From an uncultured Oscillospiraceae bacterium (lineage in GTDB: Bacteria; Bacillota; Clostridia; Oscillospirales; Oscillospiraceae), in the NCBI GenBank assembly GCA_944385405.1, contig CALWXB010000004.1, forward strand, positions 20,601 to 84,600: a DNA stretch of 64,000 nucleotides, given 5' to 3'. Every line of letters starts with the position of its first letter. Within the stretch, counting starts at the first letter, position 1. Positions 7,387-17,254 of the stretch are shown here, piece after piece. Position numbers and translations under genes: made by a program. The notes under the pieces are model-generated. The model saw nothing but the letters and a program-made list of their open reading frames with translations, did no database searches and had not been told where the DNA came from.

Positions 7387-7733
7387 AAAAATAAAAACTC
7401 CTTTTTCTTTAAAACAGTGTGGACAGCTCCCCCGATCCGCCGCGGCGCGGCCCCTTCCGCGGAAAAATGCGCGCGGAAAGATGAGACGCCCGTTGCCTGC
7501 ACGGCCCCGTTTCGCCGGCAGGGGTTCGGCTGCGTCATGTCGGAATCCGATATGAGAGCTGTGATCTATTTGACCGGGGAGACACTTCCTCACGCCGGTA
7601 AAATACATAAGGAAAGGCACCGGACGCGTATGGTCCGGGGCGCTATGCGCCGCTGCAGGCGCTGACATCTCCGGCGGCCGGAGGCGCGCTTCCGCGCCTG
7701 TGCCCCTGGGGGCGGCCGCCATTCTTTCCCGAT

Positions 7734-7762
7734 AGTATATCACATCTCCCGCCGTTTGTATA
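7734..7762 (-). promoter_or_regulatory. Putative rnj promoter
   Basis: On the minus strand, TATACA and TATACT are separated by 17 bp; the -10 is 6/6 to a common variant, the -35 weak. Confidence 0.45.
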
Positions 7763-7836
7763 CATCTTTTTTGCGTTATGGAAACTCCCTCCGGCAAATC
7801 CCGGAAAAAAGCGCCGATCCCGGAACGGTTTGGAGG

Positions 7837-7865
7837 TTGCGTCCCGGCCCGGAAACTGCTATACT
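7837..7865 (+). promoter_or_regulatory. gdpP promoter
   Basis: TTGCGT (7837-7842), a 17-bp spacer and TATACT (7860-7865), about 40 bp before the gdpP start. Confidence 0.55.
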
Positions 7866-7908
7866 AATAAAATCTATGAGTATGTTTTCCGGTAAAAGGA
7901 GTCTTTCC

Positions 7909-9900
7909 ATGAACAACAAAAAACTCTCCCGGCTGCTGGAACCGAATTTGAAGCTGTACTTTCTGTGCCTGCTGATATTCACCCTGGCGGCCCTGCCGGC
8001 CAGCCCGGTGCTGGCCCTGGCGGAGGGCGTGGCCACGGTGGCCCTTTACGTCTATTTTACCCGGGGCAACAAAAAACGCCGCCAGGGCATCCTGCAGTAC
8101 ATCGACAGCGTCACCGGCAGCGTGGATACCGCCAGCAAATCCACCCTCATCAACTCCCCCCTGCCCATCATGGTCTTTCGGCCGGACACCGGCGAGGTGA
8201 TCTGGAGCAATGAAAACTTCCTTCAGCTGGCCGGGGTGCGGGAGCATCTTTTTGAGATGAAGGTGGAGGACGCCGTGCCGGACTTTCCCTTCCAGTGGCT
8301 GCTGGAGGGCAAGCAGGAATGTCCCGACCGGGTGTACATGAACGGCCGGCGCTTCCGGGTATACGGCAGCCTGGTCCGGGCTAAGGGCCGGGGCGGTGAG
8401 CAGAATCTGGTGGCCACCACCTACTGGGTGGACACCACCGAGGCCGATGTGATGCGGGAGACGTACTCCGCCACCCGCCCGGTACTGTCCCTGGTCATGG
8501 TGGACAACTATGAGGACCTGATGAAGGCCTGCGCCGACACCGCCCGCAGCGCAGTCCTGGCCCAGATCGATGAGCGGCTCAGCGCCTGGGCCGACGGCCG
8601 GGGCCTGCTTTTGAAGGTGGAGCGGGACCGCTATCTCTTCATTTTTGAGGAGCAGTTCTACCAGCACTTCGTGGAGGAGAAGTTCTCCGTGCTGGACAGC
8701 ATCCGGGACATCCGGGTGGGCGAGGGCGTGCATCCCACGCTCTCCATCGGCATGGGCAAGGACGCCGACACTCTCTCCGATCTCTACAAAAACGCCAACC
8801 TCTCTCTGGAGATGGCCCTGAGCCGGGGCGGCGACCAGGCGGTGGTGCGCAACCGGGTGGACTTCGAGTTCTACGGCGGCCGCACGAAATCCACGGAAAA
8901 GCGCACCAAGGTGAAGTCCCGGGTCATGGCCAACGCCCTCAACGAGCTGATGGGCGACGCCGGGGAGATCTACATCATGGGCCACAGCTTTGCGGACATG
9001 GACGCCGTGGGCGCCGCCGCCGGCGTGTGCTGCGCCGCCCGGAACCGGGGCAAGCGGGCCCGGATCGTCATCGACCTGGAGCGCAACGCCGCGGGGCCTG
9101 TGCTCCAGAAGCTCATGGCCCTGCCGGAGTACGCCGGCGTGTTCATCTCCCCCGGCGAGGCCTTTTTGAAGATCCAGCCCGGGGCGCTGCTGGTGGTGGT
9201 GGACACCAACCGGCCGGAGATGGTGGAGAGCCAGCAGCTGCTGGAGTCCTGCAACCGGGTGGCGGTGATCGATCACCACCGCCGGGCCGCCACCTACATT
9301 GAAAACGCCGCCTTCAGCTTCCACGAGCCCTACGCCTCCTCCGCCTCGGAGCTGGTGACGGAGCTTCTGCAGTATCTGGTGGACTCCGCCGACCTGCTGC
9401 GTGAGGAGGCGGAGGCGCTGCTGGCGGGCATCGTGCTGGACACGAAGCACTTCACTCTCCGCACCGGCGGCCGCACCTTTGAGGCGGCGGCCTTCCTGCG
9501 CCGGGCCGGCGCGGACACCACCGATGTGCAGAAGCTGTTCCAGAACGACCTCCACGAGATGGTCTCCCGGTATGACATCATCCGCCGGGCGGAGCTCTAC
9601 CGGGACGACATCGCCCTGGCGGTGATCCCCCAGGAGGGAGTGGACCGGGTCACCGCCGCCCAGGCGGCGGACGAGCTGCTCTCTCTCAAGGGCGTGAAGG
9701 CCTCCTTCGTGATCTACCGCAACGGGTCGGACGTGCTGATGTCCGCCCGGTCCCTGGGCGACGTGAACGTCCAGGTGGTGCTGGAGGCACTGGGCGGCGG
9801 CGGCAATTCCACCACCGCCGGCGGCCGGGTGGAAAACGGCGACATCGACGACGTGGAGCAGCGTCTCAAGGACGCCATCGACGGATATTTCGAAAAATAA
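7909..9900 (+). CDS. gdpP: Cyclic-di-AMP phosphodiesterase GdpP
   Basis: 663 residues. Two N-terminal membrane helices (about 16-52) precede a PAS-like domain (about 78-145), a degenerate GGDEF domain (about 175-310) and a C-terminal DHH/DHHA1 domain. DHH motifs are visible: FADMDAVGAAAG near residue 362, VVDTNRPE, and the DHH triad in IDHHRRA. It hydrolyses c-di-AMP to pApA and so tunes osmotic, wall and potassium homeostasis. ATG 7909 was chosen because AAAAGGAG lies just upstream. It heads the gdpP-rplI-dnaB order common in Firmicutes. Confidence 0.95.
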   Translation: MNNKKLSRLLEPNLKLYFLCLLIFTLAALPASPVLALAEGVATVALYVYFTRGNKKRRQGILQYIDSVTGSVDTASKSTLINSPLPIMVFRPDTGEVIWSNENFLQLAGVREHLFEMKVEDAVPDFPFQWLLEGKQECPDRVYMNGRRFRVYGSLVRAKGRGGEQNLVATTYWVDTTEADVMRETYSATRPVLSLVMVDNYEDLMKACADTARSAVLAQIDERLSAWADGRGLLLKVERDRYLFIFEEQFYQHFVEEKFSVLDSIRDIRVGEGVHPTLSIGMGKDADTLSDLYKNANLSLEMALSRGGDQAVVRNRVDFEFYGGRTKSTEKRTKVKSRVMANALNELMGDAGEIYIMGHSFADMDAVGAAAGVCCAARNRGKRARIVIDLERNAAGPVLQKLMALPEYAGVFISPGEAFLKIQPGALLVVVDTNRPEMVESQQLLESCNRVAVIDHHRRAATYIENAAFSFHEPYASSASELVTELLQYLVDSADLLREEAEALLAGIVLDTKHFTLRTGGRTFEAAAFLRRAGADTTDVQKLFQNDLHEMVSRYDIIRRAELYRDDIALAVIPQEGVDRVTAAQAADELLSLKGVKASFVIYRNGSDVLMSARSLGDVNVQVVLEALGGGGNSTTAGGRVENGDIDDVEQRLKDAIDGYFEK

Positions 9901-9930
9901 GCCATAGGATAACAAAAGGAGCGTATCAGG

Positions 9931-10380
9931 ATGAAAGTCATTTTACAGCAGGATGTGAAGGGCCAGGGCAAAAAGGGCCAGATGGTGGAGGTTTCCGAGG
10001 GCTACGCCCGGAACTTCCTCCTGCCCCGGAAGCTGGCCATCGCCGCCACGGCGGACGCCATCAACACCATGAATCTCAAGGAGAAGGCCCGCCGCGCCGA
10101 GGAGGCCCGGCTCAAGGCTGAGGCCGAGGCCACCGCGGAAAAGCTCAAGGAGTGCATGGTCAAGCTCACCGCCAAGGCCGGCAACGGCGGCCGCCTCTTC
10201 GGCGCCGTCACCACCAAGGAGATCTCTGAGGGCCTCAAGGCCCAGTTCGACATCGACATCCCCAAGCAGAAGCTGGTGCTGGAGGACCCCATCAAGGCCT
10301 TCGGCAGCTATCAGGTCAAGGCCAAGCTGGGCTTTGAGGTGACGGGCACCGTGTACGTGTCCGTATTTGAGGAAAAGTGA
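9931..10380 (+). CDS. rplI: 50S ribosomal protein L9
   Basis: 149 residues with an N-terminal rRNA-binding domain beginning [17 protein letters not shown] and the family signature region [14 protein letters not shown] long connecting helix (about 45-75) rich in Lys, Glu and Ala leads to the C-terminal domain. AAAGGAGC precedes ATG 9931, 30 bp after gdpP. Full length for the family. Confidence 0.98.
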   Translation: MKVILQQDVKGQGKKGQMVEVSEGYARNFLLPRKLAIAATADAINTMNLKEKARRAEEARLKAEAEATAEKLKECMVKLTAKAGNGGRLFGAVTTKEISEGLKAQFDIDIPKQKLVLEDPIKAFGSYQVKAKLGFEVTGTVYVSVFEEK

Positions 10381-10426
10381 TCCGCCGCACCCGGATGGGT
10401 GCCGCGCATTCCGGAGGTGACGAACC

Positions 10427-11773
10427 ATGGCCATGGAGGACCTGCTGACCCGGCAGATGCCCCACTCCCTGGAGGGAGAGCAGGCGGTGCTGGGGTCCAT
10501 GCTCATCGACGCGGGCTGCGTCAAGGACGTCATGGACAAGCTGCGTCCGTCGGACTTCTACCTGCGCCAGAACCGGGAGATCTTTGAGACGATCTACACC
10601 ATGTTCTCCTACGCCCGGCCCATCGACGGCATCACCGTCTTCGAGGAGATGCAGAAGGCGGGCCTGGTGGGAGAGAACACCCGCTCATATCTGGCCCAGC
10701 TGATGGAGATCACCCCCACAAGCGCCAATGTCATGGAGTACGTAGCCATCGTCCGGGACAAGGCGCTGCTGCGGGGCGTGGCCCAGGCCGCCTCCGAGAT
10801 CACCGCACTGGTGCAGGAGGGCGTAGGCGAGGCCTCCGAGATCCTGGAGGCGGCGGAGCAGAAGGTGTACGCCATCCGCCGGGGCCAGAGCGCCCAGGAG
10901 ATGGTGCCGCTGCGGCTGGTGCTGCCGGACGTGCTGGACCGCCTCAGTGAGATGAGCGAGAGCGAAAATCACCTGCCGGGCCTGTCCACCGGCCTTTCCG
11001 CCGTGGACCAGAAGATCACCGGCCTCAACAAGTCCGACCTGATCCTTCTGGCCGCCCGTCCCGGCATGGGCAAGACCTCCTTCGCCCTGAACGTGGCGCT
11101 GAACGTGGCCAAGAGCACGAAAAAGACTGTGGCGGTGTTCTCCCTGGAGATGTCCCGGGAGCAGCTGGCCACCCGGCTCCTCAGCGCCGAGGCCCTGGTG
11201 GAGAACACCCGGCTCAAGACCGGTATGCTCCGGGAGACGGACTGGGAGAAGATCGCCGGCGCCGCCACCGTCCTCAACAAGGTGGACATCCGCATCGACG
11301 ACAACCCCATGCTGTCCGTGGCGGACATGAACGCCAAGTGCCGCCGTCTGGACGACCTGGGTCTGGTGGTCATCGACTACCTGCAGCTGATGACCTCTGC
11401 CGGCGGCAAGAGCGGCGGCGGCGAGAGCCGCCAGCAGGTGGTCTCCGACATGTCCCGGATGCTCAAGATCATGGCCAAGGAGCTCAACGTCCCCGTCATC
11501 TGCCTCAGCCAGCTCTCCCGTGCCAACGAAAAGCGGGACGACAAGCGGCCCATGCTCTCGGACCTGCGGGAATCCGGCGCCATCGAGCAGGACGCAGACA
11601 TCGTCCTCTTCCTCTACCGGGACGACTACTACAACGAGGATTCTGAAAAGCACAACATCGCCGAGTGCATCGTGGCCAAGAACCGCCACGGCGAAACGGG
11701 TAAGGTGGAGCTGCGGTGGATGCCCGAGTACACCCAGTTCTCCACTCTGGACAACCGCTATGGCGACGAATGA
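10427..11773 (+). CDS. dnaB: Replicative DNA helicase DnaB
   Basis: 448 residues. The N-terminal DnaB domain (PHSLEGEQAVLGSML) is followed by the RecA-like motor with Walker A ARPGMGKTS (about 208-216), the Walker B-containing segment LGLVVIDYLQLM and the LSQLSRANEKRDDKRPMLSDLR region. It unwinds the replication fork as a hexamer. GGAGGTGA precedes ATG 10427; a second ATG two codons later is possible. Its 3' end overlaps tilS by 14 nt. Confidence 0.97.
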   Translation: MAMEDLLTRQMPHSLEGEQAVLGSMLIDAGCVKDVMDKLRPSDFYLRQNREIFETIYTMFSYARPIDGITVFEEMQKAGLVGENTRSYLAQLMEITPTSANVMEYVAIVRDKALLRGVAQAASEITALVQEGVGEASEILEAAEQKVYAIRRGQSAQEMVPLRLVLPDVLDRLSEMSESENHLPGLSTGLSAVDQKITGLNKSDLILLAARPGMGKTSFALNVALNVAKSTKKTVAVFSLEMSREQLATRLLSAEALVENTRLKTGMLRETDWEKIAGAATVLNKVDIRIDDNPMLSVADMNAKCRRLDDLGLVVIDYLQLMTSAGGKSGGGESRQQVVSDMSRMLKIMAKELNVPVICLSQLSRANEKRDDKRPMLSDLRESGAIEQDADIVLFLYRDDYYNEDSEKHNIAECIVAKNRHGETGKVELRWMPEYTQFSTLDNRYGDE

Positions 11774-13112
11774 CCTTTCCGCCGCCCGGGACTTCCTGCG
11801 GCGGCACTTTCCCCAGGGCGGGCAGGTGCTGTGCGCCGTCTCCGGCGGACTGGACTCCATGTGCCTTGTACACTTTCTGGACACCTGGGGACGGAGAAAC
11901 GGCTTTTCCCCCGCCGCCGCCCACTTCAACCACCGTCTCCGGGGGGAAGCTGCAGACCGGGACCAGCGGTTCGTGGAGGCATGGTGCGCCGGACGCGGCA
12001 TCCCCTGCTTTTCCGGCAGCGGCGACACCCGGGGGGAGATGGCCCGGAGGGGCCGCTCCCTGGAGGAGTGCGCCCGGGACCTGCGTTACGCCTTTTTGCA
12101 GGAGACGGCACAGCGGGAGGGCTTTCCTGCCATCCTCACCGCCCACCACGCCGACGACAACGCCGAAACCATGCTTCTGAATCTGATCCGGGGCACCGGC
12201 ACGGCGGGCCTTGCGGGGATCCCCCCCGTCCGGGGGAACGTGTACCGCCCCTTTCTGGGTCTGAGCCGGGAGACTTTGGCGGACTATGCCCGCTTCCACA
12301 ATCTCCCCCATGTGGAGGATGAGACGAACCGGGAGGAGATCGCCGCCCGGAACGTCCTGCGCCACCAGGTATTCCCGGTGCTGCGGCAGCTGAACCCCCG
12401 GGCGGCGGAGCACATGAGTGCCGCCGCCGGGGTACTGGCGCGGGAGCACGCCGCTCTGGAGGAGCAGGCACAGGCCCTGGTCCGGCAGGCTGCCGATACC
12501 CCGCAGGGGCTCTCCATCCCATGCGCTGTCCTGGCGGAGGCCCCCCGTGCCGCAGCGGAACGGGCGGTGCTGCATCTGCTGGCCGCGGCGGCGGGACACC
12601 GCCGGGACCTCACCGCCGCCCATGCGGAAGCTTTGGTGTCTCTGGCCCGCTCTGGACAAGACGGAGCGCAGGTATCCCTGCCCTATGGCTTGACGGCCCG
12701 GCTGGGAGGGTATACATTGTATCTGGAACACATTGGCACCCCGCCGCCTCCGGCGGACATCGCGCCGGGGCAGACCGCGCATTTCGGTCCCTGGCAGGTG
12801 CGGCTGAGCCGCAGTCCGGGACCCGGGGCCCTGGTCCTGGCCCCCACGACCCAGCCCCTGCACCTGACGGCCTGGCGCGCCGCGGACCGCATGACCCTAC
12901 CCGGCAGCCGGGGCAGCCGCTCCTTGAAGCGGCTTTGCGCCGAGCGTGGCATCCCGCCTCTGGAGCGGGATGCGCTGCCGGTGCTGCGGGTGGGAAATGC
13001 GCCTGCAGCCGTGCCCGGCGTAGGCGTGGACGTGAACTTTGCACCTGGAGGCGGCGACGCCCTGTTCGTATCATTCATCAAAAAGACAGAGGAGACTGGA
13101 CATGAAAAGTGA
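11760..13112 (+). CDS. tilS: tRNA(Ile)-lysidine synthetase
   Basis: 450 residues from ATG 11760, inside the end of dnaB. The ATP pyrophosphatase P-loop SGGLDS is at residues 28-33, and the ARDLRYAFL and HHADDNAETMLLNLIRGTG segments typical of TilS follow. The enzyme converts C34 of tRNA-Ile(CAU) to lysidine, which is required for AUA decoding. The C-terminal substrate-binding domain (MTLPGSRGSRSLKRLCAERGIPP) is present. Its stop overlaps hpt by 11 nt, the usual tilS-hpt-ftsH order. Confidence 0.95.
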   Translation: MATNDLSAARDFLRRHFPQGGQVLCAVSGGLDSMCLVHFLDTWGRRNGFSPAAAHFNHRLRGEAADRDQRFVEAWCAGRGIPCFSGSGDTRGEMARRGRSLEECARDLRYAFLQETAQREGFPAILTAHHADDNAETMLLNLIRGTGTAGLAGIPPVRGNVYRPFLGLSRETLADYARFHNLPHVEDETNREEIAARNVLRHQVFPVLRQLNPRAAEHMSAAAGVLAREHAALEEQAQALVRQAADTPQGLSIPCAVLAEAPRAAAERAVLHLLAAAAGHRRDLTAAHAEALVSLARSGQDGAQVSLPYGLTARLGGYTLYLEHIGTPPPPADIAPGQTAHFGPWQVRLSRSPGPGALVLAPTTQPLHLTAWRAADRMTLPGSRGSRSLKRLCAERGIPPLERDALPVLRVGNAPAAVPGVGVDVNFAPGGGDALFVSFIKKTEETGHEK

Positions 13113-13656
13113 GATGGAGGCAAACATCCTCAAAGTGCTCATCACCGAGGAGGAACTGCACCGCCGGGTGGCGGAGATGGGCGAGGAGCTCTACCAGCGA
13201 TTTGAGGGCAAGAACCCGCTGTTCTTGGGCGTGCTGAAGGGCTCTTTCGTATTCATGGCGGACCTGGTGCGGGCCTGCCAGGTGAAAAGCGATGTGGAGT
13301 TCATCGCCGTCAGCTCTTATCAGAACGCCACCGCCTCCTCCGGCCGGGTACAGATCACCCACGACCTGCAGCAGGACATCACCGGCCGCCACCTCATCAT
13401 CGTGGAGGATATTCTGGACTCCGGCAATACCCTGGCCTTCCTGCGCCAGTATTTCCTCACCAAGGGCGCCGCGTCCATTACCATCGTGACGCTGCTGGAC
13501 AAGCCCTCCCGCCGGGCCAAGGCCATCTCCGCGGATCTCTCCGGCTTCACTGTGCCCGACGAGTTCGTGGTGGGCTACGGGCTGGACTACGCCCAGCAGT
13601 ACCGCAACATCCCCTATATCGGCGTTTTGAAGCCCGAGGTCTACACCCACGGCTGA
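13102..13656 (+). CDS. hpt: Hypoxanthine phosphoribosyltransferase
   Basis: 184 residues. Type I phosphoribosyltransferase with the PRPP-binding loop VEDILDSGNTL (about 101-111) and the FLGVLKGSFVFMADL segment. It salvages hypoxanthine and guanine to IMP and GMP. It overlaps tilS by 11 nt and lies 36 bp before ftsH. Confidence 0.96.
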   Translation: MKSEMEANILKVLITEEELHRRVAEMGEELYQRFEGKNPLFLGVLKGSFVFMADLVRACQVKSDVEFIAVSSYQNATASSGRVQITHDLQQDITGRHLIIVEDILDSGNTLAFLRQYFLTKGAASITIVTLLDKPSRRAKAISADLSGFTVPDEFVVGYGLDYAQQYRNIPYIGVLKPEVYTHG

Positions 13657-13692
13657 CGGTGCCGCAACGCTAGCAAAGGAGGTACCCGCGCC

Positions 13693-15579
13693 GTGACAAA
13701 GAAGCGCACCCCTAATTTCAGCATATTCTTTTTGCTGCTGGTGATCGCCATGTGCGTGAGCCTGCTCTGGCAGATGGACAGCCAGAGCGGCCAGCTGGAA
13801 TACTCCCAGGTCCGGCAGCTGTTCCTGCAGGAAAAGGTGGAGACGGTGGACATCGACACCGACCTCAACATGACGCTGACCCTTCGGGAACCCCTGAACG
13901 GCAGCAGCACGGTCCAGTACAAGCTCTACAGCTTCCAGCTCTTCTACGACGATCTCAATGACCTGGTGACGGAGCAGTACGCCCAGGGCATCATCAAATC
14001 CTACGACTATCCCGACGCCCCCACCACCAATTGGCTGGAGGTGCTGCTGCCCTGGGTGCTGACGGCGCTGCTGCTGGGCGCCATGTGGTATTTCATGTTC
14101 GCCCGGGGCCAGAGCGGCGTGGGGCCGGACCGGATGGCCAAATTCGGCGCCGCCCGCACCCGGACGCTGTCCGAGGGGGACAAGAAGGTCACCTTCGACG
14201 ACGTGGCCGGCGCGGACGAGGAAAAGGAGGAGCTCCAAGAGGTGGTGGACTTCCTGAAGGATCCCCGGAAATACATCTCCCTGGGCGCCCGGATCCCCAA
14301 GGGCGTGCTGCTGGTAGGCCCTCCGGGCACCGGCAAGACCCTGCTGGGCAAGGCCGTGGCCGGTGAAGCCGGCGTGGGCTTCCTCTCCATCTCCGGCTCC
14401 GACTTCGTGGAGCTGTACGTGGGCGTGGGCGCCAGCCGGGTCCGGGACCTCTTCGACCAGGCGAAGAAAAGCGCCCCGGCCATCGTGTTCATTGACGAGA
14501 TCGACGCCGTGGGCCGCCAGAGAGGCACAGGCCTGGGCGGCGGCCACGACGAGCGGGAGCAGACCCTGAACCAGCTCCTGGTGGAGATGGACGGCTTTTC
14601 CTCCAATGAGGGCGTGGTGGTGCTGGCCGCCACCAACCGGGCCGACGTGCTGGACCCCGCGCTGCTGCGGCCCGGCCGCTTTGACCGGCAGATCTACGTG
14701 GGCCTGCCGGACATCCAGGGCCGGGAGGACATTCTGAAGGTCCACGCCGCAGGCAAGCCCCTGGCGGAGGATGTGGATCTGCGCCGTCTGGCCCAAGGCA
14801 CCCCGGGCTTCACCGGCGCGGACCTGGAGAACCTCATCAACGAGGGCGCGCTTCTGGCCGCCCGGAAAAACCGCAAGTTCATCACCATGGAGGACCTGAA
14901 GGCAGCCGAGATCAAGGTCATCGCCGGTCCCGAGAAGAAGAGCCGCATCATCCCCCAGCATGAGCGGGAGCTCACCGCCTGGCACGAGGCGGGCCACGCC
15001 GTGGTGATGCATCTGCTGCCGGACCACGATCCCGTCACCCAGATCTCCATCGTTCCCCGGGGGCAGGCCGGCGGCATGACCATCGCCCTGCCCGAGGAGG
15101 ACCGCTCCTACCTGTCCAAGCGCTACATGGAGGACCAGATCGTGGCCCTGCTGGGCGGCCGGGTGGCCGAGCAGCTGTGCCTGGGGGACATTTCCACCGG
15201 CGCCAGCAACGACATCCAGCGGGCCTCCCAGATCGCCCGGAAGATGGTGGCCTCCTACGGCATGAGCCGCCGCATCGGCGCGGTGTCCTTTGAGTCCGGC
15301 CACGACGAGGTGTTCATCGGCCGCACCATGACCCAGGGCCGCAGCTACTCCGAGGCTGTGGCCGCTCAGATCGACGAGGAGATCCGCCAGCTCATCAACG
15401 CCTCCTACGCCCGGTGTGAAGCCCTGCTCAGCAGCCACCGTGCTCAGCTGGACGCTGTGGCCCACTATCTTTTGGAGCATGAGACCATGGAGCGGGAGGC
15501 CTTCCTGGCCGTTTTCGGCGAGGCGGGGGAACCCGGCGAAGCCGCCCCTCCCGACGTCCCAGCCCCTGACCGCGCATAA
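13693..15579 (+). CDS. ftsH: ATP-dependent zinc metalloprotease FtsH
   Basis: 628 residues from a GTG start with AAAGGAGG upstream. Two membrane helices (about 13-27 and 115-136) flank an extracytoplasmic domain. The AAA+ module follows, with GPPGTGKT (about 209-216), [11 protein letters not shown] and the second region of homology. The zinc site HEAGH starts at residue 431. It is a membrane-anchored hexamer that degrades misfolded and regulatory proteins. A terminator follows directly. Confidence 0.97.
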   Translation: MTKKRTPNFSIFFLLLVIAMCVSLLWQMDSQSGQLEYSQVRQLFLQEKVETVDIDTDLNMTLTLREPLNGSSTVQYKLYSFQLFYDDLNDLVTEQYAQGIIKSYDYPDAPTTNWLEVLLPWVLTALLLGAMWYFMFARGQSGVGPDRMAKFGAARTRTLSEGDKKVTFDDVAGADEEKEELQEVVDFLKDPRKYISLGARIPKGVLLVGPPGTGKTLLGKAVAGEAGVGFLSISGSDFVELYVGVGASRVRDLFDQAKKSAPAIVFIDEIDAVGRQRGTGLGGGHDEREQTLNQLLVEMDGFSSNEGVVVLAATNRADVLDPALLRPGRFDRQIYVGLPDIQGREDILKVHAAGKPLAEDVDLRRLAQGTPGFTGADLENLINEGALLAARKNRKFITMEDLKAAEIKVIAGPEKKSRIIPQHERELTAWHEAGHAVVMHLLPDHDPVTQISIVPRGQAGGMTIALPEEDRSYLSKRYMEDQIVALLGGRVAEQLCLGDISTGASNDIQRASQIARKMVASYGMSRRIGAVSFESGHDEVFIGRTMTQGRSYSEAVAAQIDEEIRQLINASYARCEALLSSHRAQLDAVAHYLLEHETMEREAFLAVFGEAGEPGEAAPPDVPAPDRA

Positions 15580-15585
15580 CCCCAC

Positions 15586-15620
15586 CGCCGCCTGCGCATG
15601 CTGTGCAGGCGGCGTTTTTT
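15586..15620 (+). terminator. Terminator after ftsH
   Basis: A 10-bp perfect GC stem (15586-15595 with 15605-15614) followed by six T. Confidence 0.9.
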
Positions 15621-15838
15621 GCCCTTTCCCGGCAAACCAATCAACACAGCAGTCCTTTTTCCCGGCCTGATTCGGCAAAATACACAAAAGCACCGTCCGT
15701 GAGTTGCGGACATCTGTCAGAGGATTTCTCTTCTGCCCAGCGGATTGTCTCTGTTCTGCGGACACTCTGCACGTGCAAAGCGTACGGGCATGCCGCCGGC
15801 CGTGCCGGAAGCATGTATCTTTCTGTGTATTATTCACC

Positions 15839-15867
15839 TTGCAATGCATGGGGAAAGCACGTAAAAT
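15839..15867 (+). promoter_or_regulatory. liv operon promoter
   Basis: TTGCAA (15839-15844), a 17-bp spacer and TAAAAT (15862-15867), about 50 bp before livJ. Confidence 0.6.
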
Positions 15868-15919
15868 GCTGGACATGCAGGGGACGCACCCCGTTCCCAA
15901 CGACAGGAGGATGAATCGA

Positions 15920-17116
15920 ATGAAGAAGTTTTCCGCTCTTATGCTGACGCTGGCGCTGACGGCGGGCCTGCTGGCCGGCTGCGGCGGCTCCGGCGAGGAA
16001 GCCGCTCCGGAGTCCGGCGAGTCCGGCGCCAAGGTGGTCAAGATCGGCGTCTACGAGCCCCAGACCGGCGACAACGGCCCCGGCGGCAAACAGGAGATCC
16101 TGGGCATGCAGTATGCCCACTCCGTTCAGCCCACCGTGGAGATCGCCGGCGAGACCTACGAGGTCCAGCTGGAGATCGTGGACAACCGCACCACCCCTGA
16201 AAACGGCCCCTCCGCCGCGGCGGAGCTGGTGAACCGGGGCGTGTCCGTGGTGCTGGGCTCCTATGGCTCCGGTGTGTCCGTAGCCGGCGGCAAGGTCTTT
16301 GAGGAGGCCGGCGTCCCCGCCATCGGCGTCACCTGCACGAACCCCCAGGTCACCGCCGACTATGACTGTTATTTCCGCATCTGCTTCACCGACCCCTTCC
16401 AGGGTCCCGCTCTGGCCAGCTACGCCTATGACGGCCTGGGCGTCACCACCGCCTACACCCTGGCCATGCTGGGCAGCGACTACGACCAGGGCCTGGTGCA
16501 CTACTTCACCGAGGCCTTCGAGGCCCTGGGCGGCACGGTGATCTCCGAGGATTTCCCGGAGGGCAGCGCCAACTTCGTCTCCTATATCAACAACGCCAAG
16601 AGCGCCGGCGCCGGCGTCATCTTCGCCCCCGTGTCCACCAACTATGCCCAGCTCATCATCGAGGCCGCCAGCGCCCAGGGCTTTGAGGGCTCCCTGCTGG
16701 GCTCCGACACCTGGGACAACAACAAGGTGGCCGAGAGCGCCGTGGGCAAGGACGTCAGCGTGGAGGTCACCACCTTCTACCAGGAGGGCGGCGATCCGGA
16801 GTTTGACGCGGGCATCAAGGAGTGGATCAACGCCAACCCCGATGCCAAGACCAACAACGGCGGCAACGACATGGTGGCAGCCGTCACCGTCATGGGCTAC
16901 GACGCCTATTTCACCGCCCTGGAGGCCCTGAAGGCCGCCGGCAGCACCGATCCCCAGGCCGTGATGGAGGCCCTGCCCTCCGTGACCTACGAGGGCGTCT
17001 CCGGCCACATCGAGTTCGACGACATCGGTGACGCCAAGCGGGATCAGGCCTACATCAAGACCGCCAACACCGAGACCGGCGCCTGGGACTTCGTGAAGGT
17101 CCAGGGCGTGGAGTGA
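15920..17116 (+). CDS. livJ: Branched-chain amino acid ABC transporter, substrate-binding lipoprotein
   Basis: 398 residues. The lipoprotein signal MKKFSALMLTLALTAGLLAGC places the lipidated cysteine at 21. The mature part is a Leu/Ile/Val-binding (Peripla_BP_6) fold with the typical VKIGVYEPQTGDNGPGG start. I chose ATG 15920 because AGGAGG at 15905 is well spaced from it; the ATG at 15911 abuts the ribosome site. It heads livJHMGF. Two hairpins between livJ and livH may keep binding-protein expression above that of the permeases. Confidence 0.94.
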   Translation: MKKFSALMLTLALTAGLLAGCGGSGEEAAPESGESGAKVVKIGVYEPQTGDNGPGGKQEILGMQYAHSVQPTVEIAGETYEVQLEIVDNRTTPENGPSAAAELVNRGVSVVLGSYGSGVSVAGGKVFEEAGVPAIGVTCTNPQVTADYDCYFRICFTDPFQGPALASYAYDGLGVTTAYTLAMLGSDYDQGLVHYFTEAFEALGGTVISEDFPEGSANFVSYINNAKSAGAGVIFAPVSTNYAQLIIEAASAQGFEGSLLGSDTWDNNKVAESAVGKDVSVEVTTFYQEGGDPEFDAGIKEWINANPDAKTNNGGNDMVAAVTVMGYDAYFTALEALKAAGSTDPQAVMEALPSVTYEGVSGHIEFDDIGDAKRDQAYIKTANTETGAWDFVKVQGVE

Positions 17117-17135
17117 TCCGGTACGCGCATACCGC

Positions 17136-17167
17136 GGGGGACGGCGGACGCCGCCGTCCCCCTTTTT
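17136..17167 (+). terminator. Intra-operon terminator-like hairpin after livJ
   Basis: A 12-bp GC stem (17136-17147 with 17151-17162), a 3-nt loop and five T. Probably a partial terminator within the liv operon. Confidence 0.75.
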
Positions 17168-17181
17168 CCGCACCGGGATGC

Positions 17182-17212
17182 CTCGAAAAGGCGGGCTGCC
17201 CGCCCTTTCGAG
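17182..17212 (+). promoter_or_regulatory. Second hairpin in the livJ-livH gap
   Basis: CTCGAAA pairs with TTTCGAG, and AGGCGGG continues the stem to CCCGCC with one mismatch. There is no T-run, so it is more likely an mRNA-stabilising hairpin than a terminator. Confidence 0.45.
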
Positions 17213-17254
17213 ACGCCCCGGTCTCCCCCATTTTCACACCAAGGAGGTTTTCTC

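Larger units (their letters stand above)
7387..7908. other. Divergent intergenic region with long rnj leader
   Basis: This 522-bp gap holds the divergent rnj and gdpP promoters. The rnj promoter near 7734-7762 would give its mRNA a GC-rich leader of roughly 340 nt with several inverted repeats; no protein or known RNA motif is recognised in it. Confidence 0.5.
15580..15919 (+). other. Intergenic region ftsH-livJ
   Basis: This 340-bp gap holds the ftsH terminator at its left end and the livJ promoter at its right. In between (about 15621-15838) I see no convincing ORF or structured RNA. Confidence 0.5.

Noticed and set aside
13078-16041. Open frame of nearly 1,000 codons antisense across hpt, ftsH and the livJ start
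   Set aside because: It crosses three genes and a terminator; no family match by eye.
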